From contig NZ_CP109444.1 of the NCBI RefSeq assembly GCF_036227225.1, positions 8,785,501-8,849,500 of the forward strand: DNA of 64,000 nucleotides, written 5' to 3'. Each line of letters opens with the position of its first letter. Within the stretch, counting starts at the first letter, position 1. The position numbers were made by a program, and so were the translations under genes. The DNA is from Streptomyces sp. NBC_01478. Lineage in GTDB: Bacteria > Actinomycetota > Actinomycetes > Streptomycetales > Streptomycetaceae. Positions 45,044 through 53,871 of this stretch are shown one piece after another. The notes beneath the pieces are model-generated. The model made no database searches and had not been told where the DNA came from. It saw only the letters and a program-made list of their open reading frames with translations.

Positions 45044-46648
45044 TCAACGGCGTTGCAGCACCCGCCTGGTCGCGCGGGCGAGCCGGACCGCGGGCCGCGT
45101 CGAACGCGGGGCCGGCCCCGAGCGCTCCAGCCACCACTCCCGCAACTCCCGCCGCGCCTCGACATCCTCCGGCCCGCCCGACAGCAGCAACTGCCCGGCG
45201 AAGTCCAGCGCGTCACGCCGGTACCCGCCGCTCATCGGGTGCGAGTGCGCGTACGCGAGAAAGGCCGACCGGTACGACGCCCCGAGAATCACCGGCAGTT
45301 CAGGAGCCACCTTCGCCACGACATCGGCCCGCTTCACCCCGAGCGCCCGCGCCTGCACCCCGAGCCGCACCCGATCGAACCCGTCGGGCACAGGAGTCCC
45401 GGCGACAAGGGCGGAGAGCAGAGCGACCTGAGCGAGGGCGAGACGCTGGCGAGCGGAGTCGGAGGTCGGCGATGCGGCGGGGGGAGCGCCGCTGCCCCGG
45501 GGCGCGGGCGTGTCCTGCGGCACCTCGGCGGCGCGTGTTGTCTGTCCCTCCGGCGATCTGGTGGCTTGCGGCGTCTGTGCCTCCGGCGACCCTGCGACCC
45601 GCAGCGTCTGCGCCTTCGCTGACCCCGTGGCCCGCATCGGCTCCGCCTTCGGCGACCCCACAGCCCGTAGCGTCTGTGCCTCCGGCGCCCCCGTGGCCTG
45701 TAGCGTCTTCGCCCCCGCCGCCCCTGCCGCCCGCGTGGCTCGCATCGACTTCGTCTCCGGCGCCCCCGCCGCCTCTAGCCTCGTCGACTCCCGCGCGGGC
45801 GTCCCGTTCGTGGTCGAGCGTGCCCAGCCCTTGGCCACTGCCCCGCGGATTGCCATCAACTCCCGTTCCAGTTCTGCTGGTTCGGGGAAGTTGTCGTCGC
45901 GTTCCAGTAGTACCCCCGGCGGGGAGACGCGGGTCGCGAGGTCGGTGAGGATGGCGAGGATCGGGGCGGGGACGGGGTGGGCGTGGGTGTCGTGCCAGAC
46001 GCCGTCGCGTTCGATGCCGCCGGCGACATGGACGTAGGCGATGGCCTCGACGGGGAGTTCGGCGAGGGCCTCGGCCGGGCTCTCGCCGCGGTTGACGTGG
46101 TTGGTGTGCAGGTTGGCGACGTCGATCAGGAGCCGTACGCCGGTGCGGTCGGCCAGGTCGTACAGGAACTGGCCCTCGGTCATCTCCTCGCCCGGCCAGG
46201 CCAGCAGTGCGGCGATGTTCTCGACGGCGAGGGGTACGGGCAGCGCGTCCTGGGCGATGCGGATGTTCTCGCAGAGCACGTCGAGGGCGTCGCGGGTGCG
46301 CGGGACCGGCAGCAGGTGGCCGGCTTCGAGGAGCGGGGACGCGGTGAGTCGGCCGCCCGCGCGGACGAACGCGATGTGCTCGGTGATCAGCGGCGAGCCC
46401 AGCGCCTCGGCCCGTTCGGCGAGCGCCGTCAGCCTGCCCGCGTCCGGCCGGTCGGCACCGCCGAGGCCGAGGGAGACGCCGTGCGGGATCACGGTCACGC
46501 CGCGTTCGCGCAGCCGTAGCAGCGATTCGGGGAGGTGGCCGGGGCAGACGTTCTCGGCGACCGCCTCGACCCAGTCGATGCCCGGCATGCGCTCCACGGC
46601 GTCCGCGATCTCCGGCCGCCAACCGATGCCCGTCCCCAGTCGTTCCAT
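45044..46648 (-). CDS. DUF692/MNIO-family protein with SCO6045-type C-terminal domain
   Basis: This 534-residue protein starts with a DUF692 TIM barrel (about 1-285). Metal-ligand candidates are visible in [53 protein letters not shown] and [13 protein letters not shown]692 enzymes (multinuclear non-heme iron oxidases such as MbnB, TglH and BufB) modify cysteine or Asp in peptides. An 80-residue linker of 11-13-residue repeats follows, then a C-terminal helical domain (about 400-534) like that of S. coelicolor SCO6045. In canonical systems a separate partner protein brings the peptide; here the fused domain may do so. No obvious precursor peptide was found nearby. ATG 46648 is preceded by GGGGACGG. 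Confidence 0.78.
   Translation of the reverse strand: MERLGTGIGWRPEIADAVERMPGIDWVEAVAENVCPGHLPESLLRLRERGVTVIPHGVSLGLGGADRPDAGRLTALAERAEALGSPLITEHIAFVRAGGRLTASPLLEAGHLLPVPRTRDALDVLCENIRIAQDALPVPLAVENIAALLAWPGEEMTEGQFLYDLADRTGVRLLIDVANLHTNHVNRGESPAEALAELPVEAIAYVHVAGGIERDGVWHDTHAHPVPAPILAILTDLATRVSPPGVLLERDDNFPEPAELERELMAIRGAVAKGWARSTTNGTPARESTRLEAAGAPETKSMRATRAAGAAGAKTLQATGAPEAQTLRAVGSPKAEPMRATGSAKAQTLRVAGSPEAQTPQATRSPEGQTTRAAEVPQDTPAPRGSGAPPAASPTSDSARQRLALAQVALLSALVAGTPVPDGFDRVRLGVQARALGVKRADVVAKVAPELPVILGASYRSAFLAYAHSHPMSGGYRRDALDFAGQLLLSGGPEDVEARRELREWWLERSGPAPRSTRPAVRLARATRRVLQRR
45530..45770 (-). repeat. Degenerate coding repeats in the DUF692 linker
   Basis: The linker encodes about six units of 33-39 bases with the peptide pattern [47 protein letters not shown]. 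Units are imperfect but clearly related, which suggests repeat expansion within the gene. Confidence 0.7.
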
Positions 46649-46737
46649 CGTCCGTCCCCGTCCGCCAGGCGAGCCATGAACCCCATGAACTCCACAAGTC
46701 CGCTGTTCGGTGTGACGGGGGTATCGCCCACGGGCAG

Positions 46738-46790
46738 GGCCCCGAACCTCGGCCGCGTCACTTTCAGAGCAACATTTGAGGTTCGGGGCC
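46738..46790 (-). promoter_or_regulatory. Long-loop inverted repeat before the DUF692 gene
   Basis: Perfect 13-bp arms GGCCCCGAACCTC and GAGGTTCGGGGCC are 27 bases apart, between the stop of DUF4142 copy B and the DUF692 start. It could end the upstream transcript or act as a leader structure for DUF692. Confidence 0.5.
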
Positions 46791-46815
46791 AGGACCCGGA
46801 CGGCCGGGGCAGGCC

Positions 46816-47604
46816 CTACCCCAGCACGCCGTTCGAGTCGACCGGATCCGGTCGGCCGGTGTTGACCGTGCCCGGTGCGGCCGGGGACGGGCGTGAGGTG
46901 GTGCCGATGTTCGGGCTTGCCACGGCGGCCGGTGCCGAGGGGGCCGGCTGGCCGGGTACGGGTGCCGCGGGGCCGGTCGGGCTGGCGGTCGAGGCGTTCG
47001 CGATCCCGTTGGCGATCGCGTCGAAGTCGACCCGCCCGGTCTTCTCCAGCACGGTGATGTGGTCGAGCACGGTCTGGTTGGCGTCCGAGGCCAGTTGTCG
47101 CACCAAGGTGTTGCGGGTGGTGTTCCGTACGGCGCCGATGGCCGGGAAGATCTTGCCGTGCGCGGCCCGCAGCAGGTTGGCGAACTTGTACTCGTACTCC
47201 GTGCCGGTCGCCGCGCTCATCTCCTGCAGCCAGCCCTGCTGTTGCTCGTTCGGCACGTTCGGCAGCGCGACATTGAGCTGGGCCGCGATGATCCGCACCC
47301 GCTTGTCGAGGTCGGTGTGACCGACGATGAGATGGTCCCCGGCCTCCTTGATCGCCTGGCTGGGCGCCCGCTCGACCGCCTGTTGCCCGGCCGGCAGCTC
47401 CCACAGCCCGGCCAGCCGCACCCGCACGATCAGATCCCGGTCGGCGGCCGTCAACGGCCCCCACTCGGTGTTCACGGTGCCCGCCGCCACGTTCGCCTGC
47501 CCGGTCCCCGCCCGGTCGGCGTACGACCACACGGGAAAGGCGAGCGCACCGGTGGTGGCGACGATGGTCGCGATGAACACAGCCGTACCGTTGATACGAC
47601 GCAA
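46816..47604 (-). CDS. DUF4142 exported protein, copy B
   Basis: This 262-residue paralogue of the protein at 44.1 kb has the same anchor ending [11 protein letters not shown], the same DUF4142 bundle ([57 protein letters not shown]) and a longer Pro/Ala tail. TTG 47604 is chosen because GGGAGG lies five bases upstream and this start aligns with copy A. The DUF692 gene sits between the copies, so the three may be co-functional. Confidence 0.78.
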   Translation of the reverse strand: MRRINGTAVFIATIVATTGALAFPVWSYADRAGTGQANVAAGTVNTEWGPLTAADRDLIVRVRLAGLWELPAGQQAVERAPSQAIKEAGDHLIVGHTDLDKRVRIIAAQLNVALPNVPNEQQQGWLQEMSAATGTEYEYKFANLLRAAHGKIFPAIGAVRNTTRNTLVRQLASDANQTVLDHITVLEKTGRVDFDAIANGIANASTASPTGPAAPVPGQPAPSAPAAVASPNIGTTSRPSPAAPGTVNTGRPDPVDSNGVLG

Positions 47605-47737
47605 GGGAGCCTCCCGGGGGAACCAACTGGTCGTTGGAGAAGTTGACGCGTGGCCAGTGCCTGGAGGTACGCGTGGGCCACTCGGCTTGTTCAAAGGGAG
47701 GGCAGCTTTCCTCAAAGGGCAGGCAAAGGAAGCGAGT

Positions 47738-48349
47738 TCAGCGGCTCTTCGTGGGCCAGTGCTCAGGCGCCCGGCCCAGCAGCCGTAGCGCCTCGTCGAG
47801 CGGACCGGCGTCCGGCGGCACGTCGAGCGGCGGGGCGAAGGCGAATCCCGGGCCGCGTCCGGCCGGGTCCGTGGGCACCAGTCGGGCCACCACCAGCGCG
47901 ATGTCCAGGACGTCCTCCGACAGGTCCGGCGCGGTGCCGAGCGTGGCGGCGACGTCCCAGGCGTGCACGACGTAGTCGATGAAATGGAAGCCGATCGCCG
48001 TCCGGCCGGGGACGCTCAAGCCCAGCTCCGGCAGGGCGAACTCCCGTTCGGTGGCGCCGAGTTCGGCGAACGCGGCGAGGACGGCCGTGGCCGCCGCGCG
48101 ATGCGTCCGGGCCGGCGCGCCCATGTCCTCCGGCTCCCGCCAGTACGCCCTGTCCTGACCCGCGCCGCGCGCGGCGGCCGCGAACCCGTGATGCTGCGCG
48201 GCCATGTGCGCCACGAGCCGCCGCAGGTTCCACCCCGCGCAGGGGGTGTCCCGCTCCCAGTCCTCCTCCTGCGCCAACTCCACTACGCGCAAAGCCTCGT
48301 ACACGGCGATCCGGTCGAGCTCGACGATGTCCGTTCCGGTGGCAGTCAT
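47738..48349 (-). CDS. TIGR03086/DinB-like metal-binding protein
   Basis: This 203-residue protein has a DinB/mycothiol-dependent maleylpyruvate-isomerase-like four-helix fold. Metal-binding histidines are in RLVAHMAAQHHGF and FHFIDYVVHAWDVA. The motif TPCAGWNLRRLVAHM is usual for TIGR03086. Many relatives use mycothiol as co-substrate; the reaction here is unknown. The start is near the TetR gene's end, which is on the same strand. Confidence 0.8.
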   Translation of the reverse strand: MTATGTDIVELDRIAVYEALRVVELAQEEDWERDTPCAGWNLRRLVAHMAAQHHGFAAAARGAGQDRAYWREPEDMGAPARTHRAAATAVLAAFAELGATEREFALPELGLSVPGRTAIGFHFIDYVVHAWDVAATLGTAPDLSEDVLDIALVVARLVPTDPAGRGPGFAFAPPLDVPPDAGPLDEALRLLGRAPEHWPTKSR

Positions 48350-48452
48350 GGGACTTGACCCTAAAGCTGTCCGAACGATCGTGCTACTTGTTTTCGGCCG
48401 AAGTCGGGATGGGGAAATGCGGTGTGCGCGGAGACGTGAAATGCCTTGTATG

Positions 48453-49136
48453 TCAGGTGACTTGGGGAGCCGCCGCAGGATCCGTGGCCGCGCACCGCAG
48501 CCGTGCCGCTATGCCGACCCGGGCCCGGCGGTACGCGGTCTCCTCGTCGTGCAGTACGGAGACCGCGTTGGCCGTCTCCATCAACGCGACGATCTCGAAG
48601 GCGAGTTGGGGTATGTCGGTGTCGGCCCGCAACTCGCCCGCGTCTCGCGCCTCGGCGACCGTCCGCTCCACGAGGGCCGTCCAGTCCCGCTGCGCGCCGG
48701 CCACCGCGTCGTGCACCGGCCCGGACCGGGCGTCGAACTCGGCGATGACCTCGTAGAAGAAGCAGCCGCCCGGGAAGACCCGCCCCCGCGAGTACTCCAG
48801 CCACAGTTCGCACAGCCGCCACAACCGGCCGATCCCGGCGGGGAGTTCGGCGGCGGGCCTGATGACCTTCTCGGTGTGGATACGGGCGGCCTCGCGCACG
48901 GTGGCCAGTTGCAGCTCCTGCTTGGAGCCGAAGAGCGCGAACACCCCGCTCTTGCTGAGCCGCAACTCGGTCGCCAACCGGCCCACGGACAGCGCCTCCA
49001 GACCCTCGACGGAGGCGATGTCGACGGTACGGCGCAGGACCAGCCGCCGGGTGCGGTTGCCCCGCTCGACCCGGCCGTCGAGTCGTGTCGTACCCGCGTC
49101 CTCGTCAGGTGTCCTGGTCGCTCCGCCGGCTCTCAT
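48453..49136 (-). CDS. TetR-family transcriptional regulator
   Basis: This 227-residue regulator has a TetR DNA-binding domain (about 30-80; GLEALSVGRLATELRLSKSG, FALFGSKQELQLATV) and a ligand domain with GGCFFYEVIAEFDARSGPV, as in the TetR_C group that often controls efflux or oxidoreductase genes. ATG 49136 gives the best N-terminus. It is divergent from the hypothetical gene at 49.2 kb and upstream of the TIGR03086 gene, which it may control. Confidence 0.85.
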   Translation of the reverse strand: MRAGGATRTPDEDAGTTRLDGRVERGNRTRRLVLRRTVDIASVEGLEALSVGRLATELRLSKSGVFALFGSKQELQLATVREAARIHTEKVIRPAAELPAGIGRLWRLCELWLEYSRGRVFPGGCFFYEVIAEFDARSGPVHDAVAGAQRDWTALVERTVAEARDAGELRADTDIPQLAFEIVALMETANAVSVLHDEETAYRRARVGIAARLRCAATDPAAAPQVT

Positions 49137-49190
49137 GGTGGTCCACCCTAAGCAACACGGGGGAAACGGACACTTCCTAGGATGCGGCGG

Positions 49191-49637
49191 ATGCACCTGA
49201 TCGTCCTGGACGCCCCCACCGAGTGGAGCCGCTTCGCCGACGGCTCCGTCGAGCGCCGCATGCTGCTCGCGCTCGGCGACCACCTCGGCACGCTGCTGCG
49301 TCCGAAGCCGCTCATGCTGCCCGACGGCAGCCGCGTCGAGGTAGAGGGCATCGACGCCGACCGCCGCGTCCTCGTCCAACTCGTCGGCAACCAAGGTGCG
49401 TACAAGCCCGCCTACCGCAACAAGGTCATGGCGGACATGTTCAAACTGCTCTGGCTGCGGGAATCCGTACCGACCGCCGAGCGGGCGATCCTGCTGGTCA
49501 CCGAGCTGATCGTGCAGGCCCTGGGCGGCTGGGTGGCGCGCGCCGCGGCGGACCTCGGGATCGAGATCCATGTGTACGACGGCAGCACGGTCGCCCCGCT
49601 GCGCCCCTCGTCGCGGCCAGACGTAAAACGCCCGTAA
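49191..49637 (+). CDS. Conserved hypothetical protein (148 aa)
   Basis: This soluble protein begins MHLIVLDAPTEWSRFADGSV. It has the segment EVEGIDADRRVLVQLVGNQG followed by AYKPAYRNKVMADMFKLLWL. The spacing of acidic residues, Gln and Lys faintly recalls PD-(D/E)XK nucleases, but that is only a suggestion. ATG 49191 is chosen because TAGGAT (49178-49183) ends seven bases before it, which fits a leaderless promoter; ATG 49182 lies inside that box. Function unknown. Confidence 0.7.
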   Translation: MHLIVLDAPTEWSRFADGSVERRMLLALGDHLGTLLRPKPLMLPDGSRVEVEGIDADRRVLVQLVGNQGAYKPAYRNKVMADMFKLLWLRESVPTAERAILLVTELIVQALGGWVARAAADLGIEIHVYDGSTVAPLRPSSRPDVKRP

Positions 49638-49750
49638 CAGTCAACTGCGCCGTCCCGAAACACAATCTTCCTACGGTCGGGGACACCTAAGCGGATTTCC
49701 GCGTGGCAGTCAGTCGCACTCGCTACGCACGCTCTCCGACTTCCAGGATC

Positions 49751-49764
49751 GGGCACTCGTGCCC
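49751..49764. promoter_or_regulatory. Palindrome before the THI5-type transporter cassette
   Basis: GGGCAC-TC-GTGCCC is an inverted repeat 24-37 bases before the ATPase start. TACGGT (49672-49677) upstream could be a -10 box. The palindrome may be an operator or a leader hairpin. Confidence 0.35.
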
Positions 49765-49787
49765 GCGACATGGATGGGAGCGTGAAG

Positions 49788-50612
49788 GTGACTGGTACGC
49801 CAGCACTCCAACTGCGGTCGGTACGACGGGTCTACGGCTTCGGGTCCGCCGCGACCACGGCCCTCGACGACGTCCACCTGACCGTGCCGTCGGGCCGTTT
49901 CGTCAGCCTCATCGGCCCCAGCGGCTGCGGGAAGTCGACGCTGCTGCGACTCGTCGCGGGGCTCGAACAGCCGGACCACGGCGAGGTGTCGGTCCACGGG
50001 GTGACACCGGCACAGGCGTGCGCGGCCAAGATGATCGGGCTCGTGCCGCAGAGCCCGGCGCTGCTGCCCTGGCTGTCCGTCCTGCGCAACGTCACGCTGC
50101 CGCAGAAGATCAACCGGGGCGCCGGGAAGCGTCGTGAGCGCATCGCCGACTTCGCCGAGCGGCAGACGGCGGTTCCCGACATGGAGGAACTCCTCGTCAA
50201 GGCCGGTCTCGGCGACGCCCTGCACAAGCTTCCCGCCCAGTTGTCCGGCGGAATGCGCCAACGCGCCGCGATCGTGCGGGCGTTCGGCCTGCAACCCGAC
50301 GTGCTCGTCATGGACGAACCCTTCTCGGCGCTCGACGAGTTCACCCGCGAAAGCCTCCAGGACCAACTCCTCGACCTGTGGGAGGAGTTGAGGACCACAG
50401 TTCTGTTCGTCACGCACTCCGTGTCCGAGGCCGTACGGCTCTCCGACACCGTCGTCGTCATGGCGCCGAACCCCGGCCGCATCGTCGAGAGCATCGACGT
50501 CGACCTGCCTCGGCCACGCGGTGAACGGCTCTTCGGGGAACGGCGGTTCCACGAGTACGAGGACCTGGTGAGAGAGCGGCTGCGGCGCGCCTGGCACAGC
50601 GAAGCCGCGTGA
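49788..50612 (+). CDS. ABC ATPase, nitrate/sulfonate/taurine/THI5 type
   Basis: This 274-residue ATPase has Walker A GPSGCGKST, the Q-loop GLVPQSPALLPW, signature LSGGMRQRAAIVRAFG, Walker B VLVMDEPFSALDE and the switch His in VTHSVSEAV. It matches the SsuB/TauB/ThiZ group, which imports alkanesulfonates, taurine or thiamine-related pyrimidines. GTG 49788 lies seven bases after GGGAG; ATG 49770 is an in-frame alternative. First gene of an eight-gene cassette; the permease start overlaps its stop. Confidence 0.85.
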   Translation: MTGTPALQLRSVRRVYGFGSAATTALDDVHLTVPSGRFVSLIGPSGCGKSTLLRLVAGLEQPDHGEVSVHGVTPAQACAAKMIGLVPQSPALLPWLSVLRNVTLPQKINRGAGKRRERIADFAERQTAVPDMEELLVKAGLGDALHKLPAQLSGGMRQRAAIVRAFGLQPDVLVMDEPFSALDEFTRESLQDQLLDLWEELRTTVLFVTHSVSEAVRLSDTVVVMAPNPGRIVESIDVDLPRPRGERLFGERRFHEYEDLVRERLRRAWHSEAA

Positions 50613-51499
50613 GTGGGGGCGTGAGGGACATGACCGTAGCCGACGAACGCACCACCGACGCCCCGGCGGCCGGTACGGCCGGGAAGCAACCGCCCGTCGA
50701 ACCGTCCCGGTTCAGTCTGAAGCACCCGAGGTCGCGGATCGCGTGGGTCCGGCCGGCCGTGTGGTTGCCCCTCGTCGTGATGCTGGCGCTCCTTGCCGGG
50801 CTCTGGCACTGGGGGGCCGAACAACTTCCCTATCTGCTGCCGCCGTTGTCCGACGTCGGCAGTTCGCTCTCCGGCAATTTCGGCTACTACGTCCACAACG
50901 CCCTTGTCACGCTCGGTGAGGCCACGGCCGGGCTGGGGATGGGGTTCGTCGGGGCGTTCGTCCTCGCGGTGCTGACCAGTGAACTTCCGTTGGTGCGGCG
51001 GGCGGTGATGCCGATCGCCGTCGTCCTCAATGTGACCCCGCTGGTGGCGGTCGCGCCGGCCCTGGTCGTCGCCTTCGGGTTCGGGCCCATGCCCAAGCTG
51101 ATCATCACCGGGCTGATCTGCTTCTTCCCGATCCTCATCAACACGGCTACGGGGCTGCGGTCCGTTCCTCAGCAGGTGTTGCAGGTCTATCGGACGATGG
51201 ACGCGAGTCGGGTCGAGCTGTTGTGGCATGTGCGGGTTCCGAATGCGCTGCCGTATCTCTTTGCCGCGCTGCGTATCGTCTTTCCGCTGTCGATCATCGG
51301 GGCGGTCGTTGCCGAGATGTCGGCGTCCGGGTCCACGGGGGGTCTTGGCACGGCGATCAGTGTGGCCTCCTCCATGAATCAACTCCCCGTTGTTTACGCC
51401 TCGATCCTCGTTCTAGCGGTGATGGGCGTGTTGCTGTTGCTTGCGGTGACCGTCGTTGAGCGGCGTGTGCTGCATTGGCACGACAGTAATCAGGACTGA
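50609..51499 (+). CDS. ABC permease, SsuC/TauC/ThiX type
   Basis: This 296-residue permease has a cytoplasmic head of about 45 residues and six helices, with an EAA-like loop (QVYRTMDASRVELLWHVRVP). GTG 50609 overlaps the ATPase stop (GTGA); ATG 50630 is an alternative. It works with the adjacent ATPase and the lipoprotein after the repeat element. Confidence 0.83.
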   Translation: MSGGVRDMTVADERTTDAPAAGTAGKQPPVEPSRFSLKHPRSRIAWVRPAVWLPLVVMLALLAGLWHWGAEQLPYLLPPLSDVGSSLSGNFGYYVHNALVTLGEATAGLGMGFVGAFVLAVLTSELPLVRRAVMPIAVVLNVTPLVAVAPALVVAFGFGPMPKLIITGLICFFPILINTATGLRSVPQQVLQVYRTMDASRVELLWHVRVPNALPYLFAALRIVFPLSIIGAVVAEMSASGSTGGLGTAISVASSMNQLPVVYASILVLAVMGVLLLLAVTVVERRVLHWHDSNQD

Positions 51500-51526
51500 C
51501 CGCTGCGCGGCTTGGTCGTCCTTTGG

Positions 51527-51604
51527 CTGCGGGCCTGTGGGGGCCGGCCGCGCCCACGCGGCGGAGCCGCATATCGATACAGCGCCGTGCCCCTTTGGGG
51601 CGCT
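51527..51604 (-). repeat. Dispersed repeat, copy 3
   Basis: Reverse-strand copy of the element at 31.1 and 41.4 kb, with hairpin GCGGC-TCC-GCCGC (51570-51558) and GTATCGATATGCGGCTCC. It interrupts the cassette between permease and binding-protein genes. Unlike the other two copies it lies within one transcription unit, in inverse orientation to it. Confidence 0.8.
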
Positions 51605-51640
51605 CAACTCACCGGCAATAACGCCAGTTTGGAGTCACCC

Positions 51641-52750
51641 ATGTCCCACCATCGCCTCACCAGATCAGCCCTCGTCGCCACCGTGCTGACGATCGGAGTC
51701 GCCGGATGCGGATCCGGCTCGGACGACAGCAGCTCCGCCGGTTCGGCCGGGTCCGCGATATCCGCGAAGCGGTGTGCGGAGAACAAGGCCGCCGGGAAGA
51801 TCACGTATCTCTCCGGGTATCAGTTCCAGTCCTCCGTGTCGATCCTCGAATACATCGCCGCCGCCAAGCTGGGGTATTTCAAGGACCTTTGCCTCACCGT
51901 CGATCTCAAGCCCGGCAGTGGTGACACCGCGCAGAACACCAAGCTGCTCGCCGGCGGACAGGCGACCGTGTCCGCGATCTCCGAGCAGGATCTGATCCAG
52001 GCGCAGGCCAACGGCATCGACATCAAGGGCATTTCCTCGTACTCGAACGCCGGTCTCGACATTCTGATGACCAACAAGGACATCACCGACCTGACCCAGC
52101 TCGACGGCAAGGTCGTCGGGCACAAGGGGTATGTCCCCGCCGCCGTCGAGGCGATGCTGGTCAAGGCCGGTGTGAAGTGGGACTCGCTCAAGCTGGTGAA
52201 GGAGGGCTACGACCCCTCCGTGCTGCCCCGGAAGCAGGGCGGTCTCGAAGCGCTCACCGGGTTCGTCTCGAACGAGCCGAACCAGCTCAAGGCGGCCGGC
52301 AAGGACGTCACCGTGTGGAAGCCGGTCGACTACAAGATCCCGAGCTCGATCGGCGCGATGGCGGTCAACCCGGCGTTCGCCAAGGCGCATCCGCACGCCG
52401 TCGAGGACATTCTGCGGGCCGCGCTGCACGCGTACGAGTACTGCTCCTCCAGTGAGGCGCACATCACCGAATGCGTGGGCTACGCGGCCAAGTTGTCCGG
52501 CCCGACCTACGACAAGAAGCTCAACGCGACGATCTGGAAGACCGAGACGCAGGTCGTCAAGGAGAACCCGACGCCCGGACAGCCGCTGGGCGGGATCGAC
52601 CCCGACAACGTAACCCAACTCGTCGCCATGCTGCACCAGTTCAAGATCGTGCCGAGCAGTGTGACCGCCGCCAAGGCCGGGGCGTGGTTCGACACCTCGT
52701 TCGTCAAGGACATCTACAGCGGCGACAAGCTCGTCTGGCCCGCGCCGTAG
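51641..52750 (+). CDS. THI5/NMT1-like solute-binding lipoprotein
   Basis: This 369-residue lipoprotein has its lipobox at Cys23 (TIGVAGC). The NMT1/THI5-type binding fold shows in ITYLSGYQFQSSVSILEYIA, AKLGYFKDLCL and LAGGQATVSAISEQDLIQAQ. Homologues bind aminopyrimidine precursors of thiamine, riboflavin or sulfonates. ATG 51641 follows GGAG by six bases. It probably supplies the substrate for the two flavin oxygenases that follow. The ligand cannot be read from sequence. Confidence 0.78.
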   Translation: MSHHRLTRSALVATVLTIGVAGCGSGSDDSSSAGSAGSAISAKRCAENKAAGKITYLSGYQFQSSVSILEYIAAAKLGYFKDLCLTVDLKPGSGDTAQNTKLLAGGQATVSAISEQDLIQAQANGIDIKGISSYSNAGLDILMTNKDITDLTQLDGKVVGHKGYVPAAVEAMLVKAGVKWDSLKLVKEGYDPSVLPRKQGGLEALTGFVSNEPNQLKAAGKDVTVWKPVDYKIPSSIGAMAVNPAFAKAHPHAVEDILRAALHAYEYCSSSEAHITECVGYAAKLSGPTYDKKLNATIWKTETQVVKENPTPGQPLGGIDPDNVTQLVAMLHQFKIVPSSVTAAKAGAWFDTSFVKDIYSGDKLVWPAP

Positions 52751-52809
52751 GCCCCATGGTCGGCAGACCGTCGAAACGCCCCTGAAAGAGCCGCAGAAAG
52801 GTCCCTGAC

Positions 52810-53871
52810 GTGCCCGCGAAAGAGTATGGAATCTTCCTTCCCATCGGGAACGGCGGCTGGATGCTGTCCACCACCGCGCCGCACCCCGAGGCGACCTACG
52901 CCTACAACAAGCGTGCCGCCCTGCACGCGGAGAACATCGGGCTCGACTTCGTGATGTCGATGGCCAAGTGGCGTGGTTTCGGCGGGAGTACGGACCACTG
53001 GGGCCGCTCGCTGGAGTCGATGACGATGATGTCGGCGCTCGCCGAGGCGACCAGCAGGGTCAAGATCTGGGCGACCCTGCACGCCAACATCCACAACCCC
53101 GCCGTCGCGGCGAAGATGCTCACGACCCTCCAGGACATCTCCGGGGGCCGGGCCGGCATGAACATCGTGAACGGCTCGTACGCGGGGGAGTTCGAGCAAT
53201 TCGGGGACTGGGACCCGGAGTTGAGCCACGAGGACCGCTACCGGATGACGGAGCTGTGGACGGAGGCGGTCACCCGGCTGTGGACCGAGGACTCGGTCAC
53301 CCTGAACACCCCGTACTTCGACCTCGTCGACTGCGAGTCCCGTCCGCATCCGGCGACCCGGCCGACGCTCATCAGCGCGGGACGGTCCGAGGACGCGCGC
53401 CGCTTCCAGGCCCGGTACGCCGACGGTGCCTTCCTCGCCGCCGACAGCCTCGACGACATGCGGTCGCTCTCCGCCGACGTCCACGCCCGGGCGAAGGCCA
53501 ACGGCCGTGTCTGCAAGACCTATTCGATGCTCACCGTCGTCCAGGACGACACCGACGAGCTGGCCGTCAAGAAGGTGAAGGAGTGGGGCGTGGGCGTCGA
53601 CCGCGAGGCACTCGCCCATATGCGGCACACCTGGGGCGTGCCCGCCGACCAGGCCCGTGCGTGGGCCGACGGCGCCGACGGGGAGGCGGCCTTCCAGACG
53701 CCGTACGTCGCCGGCAATGCCCGTACGGTCGCCGAGCACATCGAGTACATCGTGCGGGAGGCCGACCTCGACGGACTCATGCTGATCTTCCCGGAGTACG
53801 ACGAGGACATGCTGCTGTTCGGTGAGACCGTGCTGCCCGCGCTGCGCGCCCGCGACGAGGTGGCGGCCTGA
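52810..53871 (+). CDS. RutA-like FMN-dependent monooxygenase
   Basis: This 353-residue member of the luciferase-like monooxygenase (LLM) family opens with YGIFLPIGNGGWMLSTTAP, very similar to RutA, the flavin-N5-peroxide enzyme that opens the uracil ring. MSMAKWRGFGGSTDHWG, DISGGRAGMNIVNGSY and LISAGRSEDARRFQARYADG also match the family. Unlike RutA, several later segments differ, so the ring it attacks is unknown. GTG 52810 has a purine-rich AAAGG upstream. Its TGATG overlap with the hydrolase indicates coupling. Confidence 0.78.
   Translation: MPAKEYGIFLPIGNGGWMLSTTAPHPEATYAYNKRAALHAENIGLDFVMSMAKWRGFGGSTDHWGRSLESMTMMSALAEATSRVKIWATLHANIHNPAVAAKMLTTLQDISGGRAGMNIVNGSYAGEFEQFGDWDPELSHEDRYRMTELWTEAVTRLWTEDSVTLNTPYFDLVDCESRPHPATRPTLISAGRSEDARRFQARYADGAFLAADSLDDMRSLSADVHARAKANGRVCKTYSMLTVVQDDTDELAVKKVKEWGVGVDREALAHMRHTWGVPADQARAWADGADGEAAFQTPYVAGNARTVAEHIEYIVREADLDGLMLIFPEYDEDMLLFGETVLPALRARDEVAA

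Noticed and set aside
45530..45770. Possible CRISPR-like array
   Set aside because: Units are degenerate, in frame, coding and lack unique spacers; it is a protein linker.
44119..47604. Bufferin- or RiPP-type DUF692 cluster with precursor peptide
   Set aside because: No small Cys-rich precursor or DUF2063 partner gene could be found beside the DUF692 gene; only the fused domain is seen.
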